DNA from: an uncultured Lysobacter sp.
GTDB taxonomy: Bacteria > Pseudomonadota > Gammaproteobacteria > Xanthomonadales > Xanthomonadaceae
Reading direction: 5' to 3'
DNA length: 43,655 nt
Assembly (NCBI GenBank): GCA_946480055.1
Contig: CAMLID010000025.1
Coordinates: 1 to 43,655 of the forward strand
The notes beneath the pieces are model-generated. The model was not told the origin of the DNA. It saw nothing but the letters and a program-made list of their open reading frames with translations, and searched no databases. Shown piece after piece: positions 16,454-24,345 of the stretch (position 1 is its first letter; the number at the start of each line of letters is the position of its first letter). The position numbers and the translations under genes were made by a program.

Positions 16454-17650
16454 ATGCAACGCCGCCACGATATCGACGCCCTGCGCGCGATCGCCTTCGC
16501 CCTGCTGATCCTCTACCACTGCGCCATGTTCTACGTCGCCGAGTGGCCCTGGCACCTGAAAAGCACGCACCTGTCCGAGCCGCTGCAGATCCCGATGCTG
16601 TTCATGAACCGGTGGCGCATGGACCTGATCTTCCTGATCTCGGGCCTGTCGGTGCACTTCCTGCTGCGCGGCACCTCGCTGGGACGCTTCGTGGTCCAGC
16701 GCAGCTGGCGCCTGCTGCTGCCGCTGACCTTCGGCTGTCTGGTGGTGGTGCCGATCCAGCCCTATGCCCAGGGCGTGGCCAACGGCCTGGTCGAGCCGGG
16801 CTTCGTCGACTTCCTGCTGCGCTACTACCAGTTCCAGCCCTGGCCCAAGGACGCGTTCGACGGCTGGGAGTACGGCTTCACCTGGAACCACCTGTGGTAC
16901 CTGGCCTACCTGTGGGTCTACACGGTCGTCCTGGCCGCCCTGCTGCCGCTGTTCCGCAACGGCCTGGGCCGGCGCCTGCACGCGCTGGTGACCGGGCTGC
17001 GTGGCTGGAAGCTGGTGATCCTGCCGGCGCTGCCGCTGGCCGTGGCGACCATGCTGCTGCAGCCGCATTTCGAGGAAACCGGCGACCTGATCCACGACTG
17101 GTACCGCCACGCGATCTATTTCAGCGTGTTCCTCTACGGCTACTGGCTGGGCAACGACAGCGGCCTGTGGAACGAGCTGGTGCGGCTGCGCAAATGGACG
17201 CTGGGCCTGGCCCTGGGCCTGTTCGGCTTCTACCTGACCCTGGTGCTGGTGCTGCCGGACGACATCCCGGAGCTGCTGCAGAACAGCGTGTGGCTGCTGC
17301 GCAACCTGTACATCTGGTTCGCGATCTCGGCGATCCTGGGCTGGGGCCATGCCCTGCTCAACCGCCCGTTCCGCTGGCTGCCCTGGGCCAACGAGGCGGT
17401 CTATCCCTGGTACGTGCTGCACCAGAGCCTGATCGTGCTGATCGCGTACTGGATCCTGCCGCTGCACCTGGGCCCGGTCAGCGAGCCGATGATCGTGGTG
17501 GCCGGCACCGTGCTGGGCTGCTGGGGGCTGCACGCGATCATCCGCCGGGTGCCGCTGCTGCGGCCGTGCTTCGGGCTCAAGGCGCGGACCGCGCCGCGGG
17601 TGCGGGCGATCGAGGCGACGGGGATGCAGGCGGCGAACGACGCGGCCTGA
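16454..17650 (+). CDS. Acyltransferase family 3 membrane protein (OpgC-like)
   Basis: A protein of 398 aa with about ten membrane spans, matching the acyltransferase-3 family (OpgC/MdoC, OafA, NodX). The N-terminal motif RRHDIDALRAIAFALLILYH includes the conserved Arg/His expected in the first span, and WNHLWYLAYLW follows later. The family transfers acetyl or succinyl groups to sugars outside the inner membrane, for example on periplasmic glucans or polysaccharides. The substrate here is unknown. ATG 16454 is preferred to GTG 16424 because conservation begins there. Divergent from the membrane LytTR regulator, which may control it. Confidence 0.85.
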   Translation: MQRRHDIDALRAIAFALLILYHCAMFYVAEWPWHLKSTHLSEPLQIPMLFMNRWRMDLIFLISGLSVHFLLRGTSLGRFVVQRSWRLLLPLTFGCLVVVPIQPYAQGVANGLVEPGFVDFLLRYYQFQPWPKDAFDGWEYGFTWNHLWYLAYLWVYTVVLAALLPLFRNGLGRRLHALVTGLRGWKLVILPALPLAVATMLLQPHFEETGDLIHDWYRHAIYFSVFLYGYWLGNDSGLWNELVRLRKWTLGLALGLFGFYLTLVLVLPDDIPELLQNSVWLLRNLYIWFAISAILGWGHALLNRPFRWLPWANEAVYPWYVLHQSLIVLIAYWILPLHLGPVSEPMIVVAGTVLGCWGLHAIIRRVPLLRPCFGLKARTAPRVRAIEATGMQAANDAA

Positions 17651-17688
17651 GGGCTTGAGGGCGCGATCACCCGATGACCGATGGATCT

Positions 17689-17763
17689 GGGGTAGGAGCG
17701 GCGTGAGCCGCGACCGCACAGCTTCGGCGACGACGCGGTCGCGACTCACGTCGCTCCTACCCC
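17689..17763. repeat. REP-like palindromic element (paired arms)
   Basis: A second full copy of the element at 3156-3230, with left arm 17689-17718 and right arm 17734-17763. It shares the GGGGTAGGAGCGGCG start and has the same outside-to-outside size of 75 bp. It lies just downstream of the acyltransferase gene. Confidence 0.88.
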
Positions 17764-17832
17764 GAAGCGGTTTGTGAAGCGGCCTCGCGCCGGAAACCCG
17801 ATTCCATTGGAGCGGCGCAGAGGTTCGCAGGG

Positions 17833-17863
17833 CCGCGGTCGCGGCTTGCGCCGCTCCTACCCC
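17833..17863. repeat. REP-like element, single right arm
   Basis: One arm ending GCCGCTCCTACCCC. A degenerate partner (GGAGCGGCGCAGAG, from about 17810) precedes it. It lies between the copy at 17689-17763 and the stop of the glutathione peroxidase gene. Confidence 0.75.
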
Positions 17864-17884
17864 GAAGCGGTCAGCCGCGGCTGC

Positions 17885-18367
17885 TCAGGCCAGCGCCTTC
17901 TCGATATCCGCCGCGATCGACTCGGGTTTGTCGGTTGGCGCGTAACGCTTGATGACCTTGCCGTCGCGGCCGACCAGGAACTTGCTGAAGTTCCACTTGA
18001 TCGCGTCGATGCCGAGGAAGCCGCCCTTTTCGTCCTTCAGCCACTTCCACAGCGGGTGCGCCTTGTCGCCGTTGACGTCGATCTTGGCGTACATCGGGAA
18101 GCTCACCTCGTAGGTCAGCGAGCAGAACTCCTTGATCTCGGCCTCGTTTCCCGGCTCCTGATGACCGAACTGGTCGCAGGGAAAGCCCAGCACTTCGAAG
18201 CCCTGCGTCGAGTACTTGCGTTCCAACTGCTCCAGGCCGGTGTACTGCGGGGTGAAGCCGCACTGCGAGGCGACGTTGACGATCAGCAGCACTTTGCCGC
18301 GGTACTCGTCCAGCGAGCGCGACTGGCCGTCGATGTCGGTGGCGGTGAAATCGTAGGCGGTGGTCAT
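17885..18367 (-). CDS. Glutathione peroxidase (thiol peroxidase of the GPX family)
   Basis: A protein of 160 aa, the standard length for bacterial GPX (BtuE type). The catalytic cysteine is Cys36 in NVASQCGFTPQY, in the place of selenocysteine. Gln70 (in GFPCDQFGHQEPG) and Trp125-Asn126 (KWNFSKF) complete the active site. It reduces hydrogen and organic peroxides with thioredoxin or glutathione, in the cytoplasm. It carries Cys64 and Cys82 in addition, one of which could be the resolving cysteine. The start at 18367 begins exactly at the conserved region; the longer frame upstream is not supported. Confidence 0.94.
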   Translation of the reverse strand: MTTAYDFTATDIDGQSRSLDEYRGKVLLIVNVASQCGFTPQYTGLEQLERKYSTQGFEVLGFPCDQFGHQEPGNEAEIKEFCSLTYEVSFPMYAKIDVNGDKAHPLWKWLKDEKGGFLGIDAIKWNFSKFLVGRDGKVIKRYAPTDKPESIAADIEKALA

Positions 18368-18590
18368 GGGACGGGCTCCATGGGGGTTGGCAGGCACGAT
18401 AGCGCGTTGCGGATCGGGATGGCGTAACGGCTCCCGTGCGCGGATCGGCCCACGATCCGCCTCGCTCGCAGCGAGCGTGGCACGGCTGAACGTAGGGGTG
18501 CGGATTCGGATGCGCCAAGCCAGTCCCGCCCGCGATTCGACAGCTTCGGTACGAACGAGCGCAGGCAACGACGCATAGGCCGCGCCAAAA
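18368..18590. other. Intergenic stretch with no recognised gene
   Basis: About 220 bp between the glutathione peroxidase gene and the terminator of the TonB receptor gene. It includes a small palindrome (CTCGCTCGCAGCGAG, around 18462-18476). It should contain the promoter of the peroxidase gene on the reverse strand, but no convincing -35/-10 pair was picked out. Confidence 0.4.
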
Positions 18591-18619
18591 CGAACGGCCC
18601 GCACGAGGCGGGCCGTTCG
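18587..18619 (-). terminator. Rho-independent terminator of the TonB receptor gene
   Basis: A 12-bp stem (CGAACGGCCCGC at 18591-18602 with GCGGGCCGTTCG at 18608-18619) and a TTTT run on the reverse strand (18587-18590). It lies 40 nt past the receptor stop. Confidence 0.85.
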
Positions 18620-18658
18620 GGTACTGCATCGGCGGGCGGCGTACCGCCCTGCCCGGCC

Positions 18659-20941
18659 TCAGAAACCGGCCTTGAACTCCAAGCCCACGATGCGCGGCTC
18701 GTTGACGAAGCCGGTCAGGTTGTTGAAGTCGATCGCACCGACCGCCTGGACCTTGTCGAGGATGTTGCGGCCGTACAGCGCCAGCTCGTACTTGCCGTCG
18801 TCCCAGCCGTAGCCCACGCGCAGGCCGCCTTCGAGCAGGGCCTTGCCGCGGAACTCCTTGGCCTCGTACAGGAAGAAGTTCACTTCGCTGCGGTAGGCCC
18901 AGTCGGTGTAGACGAAGAACTCGCCGCCGTCGCCGACCGGCAGCGAGTAGCGCGCGGTCAGGTTGTAGACCCACTTGGGGGCCTGCGGCAGCGGGTTGCC
19001 GTCGATGAAAGCCAGGCCGCCGACCACCGGGTCGGTGACCGTGCACATGCCGCTGCCGCAGGGCGCGACGGCGAGGTTGGCGTCCTTGATCTCGGTGTCG
19101 TTGTAGCTGGCGCCGAGGGTGATCATCAGGTTGTCGGTGACGTAGGCGTCGAAGTCGAGCTCGAAGCCCTGACCCACGGTCTTGTCGGCATTGAGCAGGA
19201 CGGTCTGGTTACGCGCACCGCCGACGGCGTTGAGCTGCTGGTTGTCGACGTTGTAATGGAACACCGCGAAACCCAGGCGGGCGCGCTTGTCCCACAGGTC
19301 GGCCTTGACGCCGGCTTCGTAGGAAATGACCTTCTCGGCGTCGGCCACGGACGGCTGCGGCGGCACCTGGAACAACAGGCGGCCCTGGATCGACGGCGCA
19401 CGGAAGCCCTTGGCGACGCGGGCGTACAGGTTCACGTCGGGGGTGACCTGGTAGACCGCGCTGGCGTCCCAGCTGACGTCGTCGACGTCGGTGTGGACCG
19501 GGAACGGACCCGACACCGGCGCACCGAACGGCGCGCTCTGCAGCACGCTGGCGGTGAAGTCCTTCTTGTCCTGGGTGTAACGCAGACCGCCGCGCAGGGT
19601 CAGCTTGTCGGTGACCGCGTAATCGAGCGAGCCGTACGCCGCCCAGGCCTTGTTGCGCTGCTTCTGCTGCGCCCAGCCGGCCTGCACGCCGCCGCCGAGG
19701 GTGTCGTAGTTGAAGCTGTCGACGGTGATGTCTTCGTCGAAGTAGAACAGACCGGCCTGCCAGTTCAGCGGGCCGCTGTAGTTCGACTCCAGGCGGAACT
19801 CCTGGGTCCACTGGCGGTGGTCGGGCAGACCGTCGGCGGATTCGGCGGTGAACGGGATCACGCCCGGGCCGGACGGCGGTGCGAACACCGCGCCCACGCC
19901 GCCGTCGATATCGCCGCGACTGAACGAGTCGGCCGACTCGTAGCCGGTGATCGAGTACAGGCTCAGATCGTTGCCGAAGTCCCAGCTCAGGCGCGCGCTG
20001 GCGCCGAAGGTATCGAGCTGCTGCGAGTTGCGGCCGTCGATGGCGATCTTTTCGTCGTCGAAGCCGTCGACCAGGTCGTTGGTACCCGGCTTGAAGATGT
20101 TGGCGCGGAACAGGCGGGCGGTGCCGTTGAGGTGGCGCGCGTGCACGTTGAACAGGGCGTGGAAGGTCTCGCTGCCGTCGTACTGCAGCTGCAGGCGCGC
20201 GGCCGACTCGTCGTAGCCTTCCAGCTTGGGATTGGTGCGGGCGTTCGGGTTGGTGTTGGTCACCCACTCGTCGCGGCGCTGGTACAGCACCGACGCGCGC
20301 GCCGACCAGTTCGGACCCAGCGGGCCGCTGATCGCGCCTTCGATGTTGGTGGTGCCGTGGGTACCGTAGGCGATCTGGCCGTAGCCCTCGAGTTCGCGGG
20401 TCGGCTTGGCCGATTCGAACTTGACCACGCCGGCCGGGGTGTTGCGGCCGAACAGCGTGCCCTGCGGGCCGCGCAGCAGTTCGACGTTCTCCATGTCGAA
20501 CACCGGGAAGCCCTTCAGCAGCGGGTTCTCCAGCACGATGTCGTCGTACACCAGCGAGACCGGCTGCGAGGCGTTGAGGTCGAAGTCGGTGTTGCCCAGG
20601 CCGCGGATGTAGAAGCGCGGGAAGGCGCGGCCGAACGAGGACTCGATGTTCAGGCTGGGCAGACGGCCGGACAGGTAGCGGATGTCGCCGCCGCCGGAAC
20701 CGAGCACGTGCAGCTTCTCGGCGTCGACGGTGGTCAGCGCCATCGGCACGTCTTTGGCGCGTTCGACGCGACGCTGCGCGGTCACCATCAGCGCGTCCAG
20801 GGTCTTGGCCTCGGATTCGGCGGCGGGCGCCGTCTCGGCGGCGGCGGGCGCGTCCTGCGCGAAAGCGGCGGCGGAAGTCAGGCTGATCGCAACGGCGATG
20901 GCCAGGGCATGGCTGCGGGGAGCACGGACGTGCTGACGCAT
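18659..20941 (-). CDS. TonB-dependent outer-membrane receptor
   Basis: A protein of 760 aa with a signal peptide (cut near AFA-QDAP, about residue 28), a plug domain (about 50-165; LDALMVTAQRR is the start, LRGPQGTLFGRNTPAG the typical plug block) and a 22-strand barrel ending GLEFKAGF, with the C-terminal Phe needed for outer-membrane assembly. The family takes up siderophores, vitamins, sugars or other large ligands using TonB energy. The ligand cannot be read. The closest pattern is that of the large FecA/CirA-like receptor groups of Xanthomonadaceae and sphingomonads. An exported amidohydrolase is encoded upstream on the same strand, which suggests a substrate link. The promoter probably lies in the AT-rich stretch at 21121-21260. 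Confidence 0.93.
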   Translation of the reverse strand: MRQHVRAPRSHALAIAVAISLTSAAAFAQDAPAAAETAPAAESEAKTLDALMVTAQRRVERAKDVPMALTTVDAEKLHVLGSGGGDIRYLSGRLPSLNIESSFGRAFPRFYIRGLGNTDFDLNASQPVSLVYDDIVLENPLLKGFPVFDMENVELLRGPQGTLFGRNTPAGVVKFESAKPTRELEGYGQIAYGTHGTTNIEGAISGPLGPNWSARASVLYQRRDEWVTNTNPNARTNPKLEGYDESAARLQLQYDGSETFHALFNVHARHLNGTARLFRANIFKPGTNDLVDGFDDEKIAIDGRNSQQLDTFGASARLSWDFGNDLSLYSITGYESADSFSRGDIDGGVGAVFAPPSGPGVIPFTAESADGLPDHRQWTQEFRLESNYSGPLNWQAGLFYFDEDITVDSFNYDTLGGGVQAGWAQQKQRNKAWAAYGSLDYAVTDKLTLRGGLRYTQDKKDFTASVLQSAPFGAPVSGPFPVHTDVDDVSWDASAVYQVTPDVNLYARVAKGFRAPSIQGRLLFQVPPQPSVADAEKVISYEAGVKADLWDKRARLGFAVFHYNVDNQQLNAVGGARNQTVLLNADKTVGQGFELDFDAYVTDNLMITLGASYNDTEIKDANLAVAPCGSGMCTVTDPVVGGLAFIDGNPLPQAPKWVYNLTARYSLPVGDGGEFFVYTDWAYRSEVNFFLYEAKEFRGKALLEGGLRVGYGWDDGKYELALYGRNILDKVQAVGAIDFNNLTGFVNEPRIVGLEFKAGF

Positions 20942-21120
20942 GGCGGGGGTTCTCGATGAAAGCGGCGGCCCGGGATCGGGGCACCTGGGTTCGTAAGAAG
21001 CCGGGCTGGGCATGCGCCTGGCATGCGGCTCGGCGACGGGACGACTGCGACGTCGGTCCGACCGTCCCCTGACGGCCGTAGCGCGGACTGCCCGCGCCGG
21101 TGGCGGCTCTTTGTCCGGTG

Positions 21121-21260
21121 AATGTTACCAAATCATTAAAAGAGTCAGTACTCAAAGGTATGCGGTTCAGGCGTATCCAAACCACATCCTGGATGCATTA
21201 CTGACTTAGGAATGCATCTTAATCAATTGAAATTAATGATATTTGTGAAAACCAAGCAGA
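21121..21260 (-). promoter_or_regulatory. AT-rich upstream region of the TonB receptor with an 8-11-8 inverted repeat
   Basis: This stretch is far richer in A+T than its surroundings and lies 180-320 bp before the TonB receptor start. It contains GATGCATT (21192-21199) and AATGCATC (21211-21218) as an inverted repeat with an 11-nt spacer. A second pair, AGTCAGTA (21143-21150) and TACTGACT (21199-21206), overlaps it. It is the likely promoter and operator region of the receptor gene. No single -35/-10 choice stands out. Confidence 0.5.
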
Positions 21261-21281
21261 TCCCCGCAGAGGCGACGCCTT

Positions 21282-21528
21282 GGGGTAGGAGCGGCGTAAG
21301 CCGCGACCACGAACTCCATATCGCCACGCCACTCAACCCACCCGCCATCCGCCGCTCCTGTGGGAGCGGCGTAAGCCGCGATCGCGACACACATCCCCAC
21401 GCAAGCCACCGCAATGCCGCGGTCGCGGCTCACGCCGCTCCTACCCCAAAGCAGAACCGCCTCGCGTCGGGTCGGGTCTGCCGCGATCGCGGTCGCGCAA
21501 TCGCGGCTTACGCCGCTCCCACAGAAGG
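21282..21528. repeat. Cluster of four REP-like arms
   Basis: Four arms: 21282-21311 (forward, GGGGTAGGAGCGGCG type), 21353-21386 (forward, CTGTGGGAGCGGCG type), 21416-21450 (reverse, ending CCTACCCC) and 21481-21528 (reverse, ending CTCCCACAG). The first two face the last two, so they form a nested pair of inverted repeats. Two sequence types of the family are present in one gap: the TAGGAGC type and the TGGGAGC type. Confidence 0.85.
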
Positions 21529-21546
21529 CCGGCGATCCCGCCGCGC

Positions 21547-23634
21547 TTATTGCGCCGCGCCGACCTTCACCGGCGCGGCGAACGGCTTGATGCCCAGCGC
21601 CTCGTCGATCTCGCTGGGGTAGTAGGCGACCTCGCCCTTGAGCACCAGCGCGACCTTGCGGATGTCGGCGATGTTCGCGGTCGGGTCGCCGTCGATCAGG
21701 ATCAGGTCGGCGCGCTTGCCCGGGGTGACCGAGCCGCGGTCTTCGAGCACGCGCGCGTACTTGGCGCCGTTCCAGGTCGCGACCTGCAGCGCCTGCGACG
21801 GGGTCAGGCCGGCCTGCACGTACAACTCCAGTTCTCGCTGCAGGGTGAAGCCCGGGAGCCCATCGGTGCCGGCCACGATCGGCACGCCGGCCTTGTACAT
21901 GCGGCCGGTGAACTCGACCGCCTTCTCATAGGAGCGGTTGTAGCGCGCGGCGGTGGCGTCGTCGGGGATGTTCATCTCGGCCACGCGCAGCCCGCGTTGC
22001 AGGTCCGGCGGCAGGTGCTCGGCGACCGCCGCATAGGCCTTCGACAGCTCGCCCGGGCGCTGGCGCAGGAAGTCGAACGTGGCCAGGGTCGGGTCGATCA
22101 CGATCTGCTTCTTGGCCAGCAGCGCGATGAAGTCCTGCACCGGCTTGGAGTCGAAATCCAGGTCGGCGGTCTTGTCGGCGACCAGGTAGAAACGCGTCAG
22201 AGTGCGGGTGTCGGTCTTGTCGTCGACGAAGAAGTTCAGCAGCACCTGGTTGATGTGCTGGATCTCGTCGTAGCCCTGCTCGACCACGTCCTGCGCGCGC
22301 ATGAAAGCCGGCACGTGGCCGCTCACGCGCATGCCCTTGCTGTGGGCGTAGGCGGCGGTGTCGCGCAGCAGGTCCTTGGGAAAGGAGTTGTAGATCTTGA
22401 CCTGCGGGTAGTCGTGCTCGGCGTACCAGTCGACCGCCTTCTTGGCGCCGTCCAGGTCCTTGATCACGAAGCCGTTGCGCGCCGAGAAGTTGCTCTCGCC
22501 CTCGATGAAGCCGGCCGGCACCACGTCGGGCGACATCAGCTTGCCCTCGCGGATTTCGCCGACGATCTGCTGCAGGGTGGCGTTGTCGTTGCCCATGTCG
22601 CGCACGGTGGTGACGCCGGCAGCGAGGTTGAGGCCGCCGTCCCAGCGGCCGACGTGGCCGTGCATGTCGAACAGACCCGGCAGCAGCACCTTGCCGGTCG
22701 CATCGATGTTGCGGTCGGCCTTGACCTTGATCGCGCCGCCGGCCTCGACCGAAACGATGCGGCCGTCGCGCAGCAGCACGTCGGAGACCGGCCCGAGCTT
22801 GGCATGCTCGCTGTCGAACACGCGCGCGTTGCGGATCAGGGTGCTGCCGGCGATGGGATGGCCCAGGCGCTTGCGCAGATCGACCAGGGCCTCGCCCTCG
22901 GCGGCCTTCTGCTGGGTTTCCAGGGCGTCGGCGTTGCCCTGCCAGCCCTCCTCGATCAGTTGCAGGAAGCCCGGGAAGATGTAGGCGAACAGGCGCGGAT
23001 TCTCGCCCTGGGTGGCCCAGGCGAAGGTCGGGGTCAGGCCGACGCCGGTCATCGCGACCAGCTGCACCTTCTGCTTCTTGCCGTCGCGGACGACCTCGGC
23101 CTCGCCGACCTTGCGCACGGTCAGGTGGCCGCTGGGGATCAGCGGCAGCTTGCCGTCGCTGCGCTTGCTCAGCGCGGCCAGGGCGATGCTGAAACCGGCC
23201 GGGGTGCCGCCCAGCGGCGAGTACAGCGCGCCGGGCGCCGCGGCCTGCTCGCCCTGGTCGGAAGTCGACTTCCACCGGGCCTTGCCGTCGGCGATCGAGA
23301 AGCTCTCGTCCACCGGCGCGCCGAAGGTCGAGCTGCCCTTGACCGCGTAGGTCTTGTAGGTGCCGTCGGCGGCGAGCGTGTAGGTTTCCTTGAGCTCGGG
23401 CCCGCGGCCGTTGTCCTTGAAGATGAAATCGACGTTGATCGTACCGTCGTCGGCGCGGGTCACGGTCTGGTGGCCGGCCTGCTTGCCGCCGTCGACCAGG
23501 GCCAGGTAGCGGGTGGTTTCGGCGGCCAGCGCGTTGCTCGCGAAGCAGGCGCCCAGGCACAGGCCCAGCGCCAATCGGCTCAGGGAACGTCGCGGACGGC
23601 GCGCTTGCGGGGCAGTGGTCAGCAGGGAAGTCAT
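21547..23634 (-). CDS. Exported amidohydrolase-superfamily metal-dependent hydrolase
   Basis: A protein of 695 aa with a Sec signal peptide (cut near ALA-AET, about residue 38). Residues 40-270 form an extra N-terminal domain of unknown role. Residues about 270-680 are an amidohydrolase TIM barrel of the imidazolonepropionase-like or dipeptidase group. Metal ligands visible: HGH (His325, His327) in LFDMHGHVG, a Lys in PQVKIYNS, His in SGHVPA and IQHINQ, and Asp in AGTDGLPG. Relatives are known as periplasmic Xaa-Arg/Lys dipeptidases or cyclic-imide hydrolases. Substrate unknown. It ends before the TonB receptor region on the same strand, though about 600 bp of gap separate them. Confidence 0.88.
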   Translation of the reverse strand: MTSLLTTAPQARRPRRSLSRLALGLCLGACFASNALAAETTRYLALVDGGKQAGHQTVTRADDGTINVDFIFKDNGRGPELKETYTLAADGTYKTYAVKGSSTFGAPVDESFSIADGKARWKSTSDQGEQAAAPGALYSPLGGTPAGFSIALAALSKRSDGKLPLIPSGHLTVRKVGEAEVVRDGKKQKVQLVAMTGVGLTPTFAWATQGENPRLFAYIFPGFLQLIEEGWQGNADALETQQKAAEGEALVDLRKRLGHPIAGSTLIRNARVFDSEHAKLGPVSDVLLRDGRIVSVEAGGAIKVKADRNIDATGKVLLPGLFDMHGHVGRWDGGLNLAAGVTTVRDMGNDNATLQQIVGEIREGKLMSPDVVPAGFIEGESNFSARNGFVIKDLDGAKKAVDWYAEHDYPQVKIYNSFPKDLLRDTAAYAHSKGMRVSGHVPAFMRAQDVVEQGYDEIQHINQVLLNFFVDDKTDTRTLTRFYLVADKTADLDFDSKPVQDFIALLAKKQIVIDPTLATFDFLRQRPGELSKAYAAVAEHLPPDLQRGLRVAEMNIPDDATAARYNRSYEKAVEFTGRMYKAGVPIVAGTDGLPGFTLQRELELYVQAGLTPSQALQVATWNGAKYARVLEDRGSVTPGKRADLILIDGDPTANIADIRKVALVLKGEVAYYPSEIDEALGIKPFAAPVKVGAAQ

Positions 23635-23705
23635 CGTCGGTTCGCTCGTCGTTGGAGTGCGGATAAGGACGCGCGCGCGGCGGCGGATGTGACCGCCGCG
23701 CAGGC

Positions 23706-24085
23706 TCAGAGGTGGGTGACCATGCAGATGTAGCCGTCGGGGTCGGCGACGCGGAACTCGCCATCGGGACGGTAGAACGGATAGCCGATCGCCCCGACCG
23801 TCACGCCGGCCGCGCGCAGCAACGTGTGCATGGCCGCGACGTCGTCGCAGTAGACGTAGAACAGCACGGCCTGGACGCCGGCGTCGACCGGCCCGTCGGC
23901 GAGCACCAGCATCAGCTCGGCACCGCCGGGATGCTGCAGCGCGACCCAGACCGGCTTGTCGCCATGGCGTGGACGTGGTGCCGACTCTCGATCTCGAAGC
24001 CCATCAGGGCGTAGAAGGCGGCAGCGCGCAGCACGTCGGCGACGTGCAGCATCGGGGTGAACGCGCGTACCGGCGGAGCGCTCAT
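23706..24085 (-). pseudogene. VOC/glyoxalase-family gene with a single frameshift
   Basis: The start MSAPPVRAFTPMLHVADV (ATG at 24085, with GGGAGG before it) runs to about MGFEIESRHH. The rest of a VOC domain (KPVWVALQHPGGAELMLVL through RVADPDGYICMVTHL, ending at 23706) is in another frame. Adding one base near 23965-23985 would join them into a 126-aa protein, the standard size for a single VOC domain with the beta-alpha-beta-beta-beta pattern. Either the gene is recently broken or the base is a sequencing error. In the family this fold covers glyoxalase I, dioxygenases and antibiotic-resistance binding proteins; no precise function is given. Confidence 0.75.
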
Positions 24086-24345
24086 GCCCGCCTCCCTGCC
24101 AGACCGCGCGCCCGAGGCGACTGCGGTCCACGACCCACCTCGCGCTGTCCCATGCGCCCTGCCCCGGCCTGTGCGTGGCCGGCAGTGTAAGCCAGGGTCG
24201 CCGCGGCGCATGTGCCGCAAGTCGTCGATTCAGCCAGGGCCGGCCTTGCCGCAGCGGCCGGTCCGCGGCAACCATGCCTTTAGTCATACGCCGCCCCGGA
24301 CCCCATCCGGTAGGCTTCGGGGTTCCTTTTGACGAGGTCCGTCCG

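Noticed and set aside
21550..23733. A 727-codon forward frame opposite the amidohydrolase gene
   Set aside because: It runs through the coding region of a protein with signal peptide and metal motifs on the other strand.
23912..24085. Programmed frameshift in the VOC gene
   Set aside because: No slippery heptamer or following structure was seen at the junction, and such control is not known for this family.
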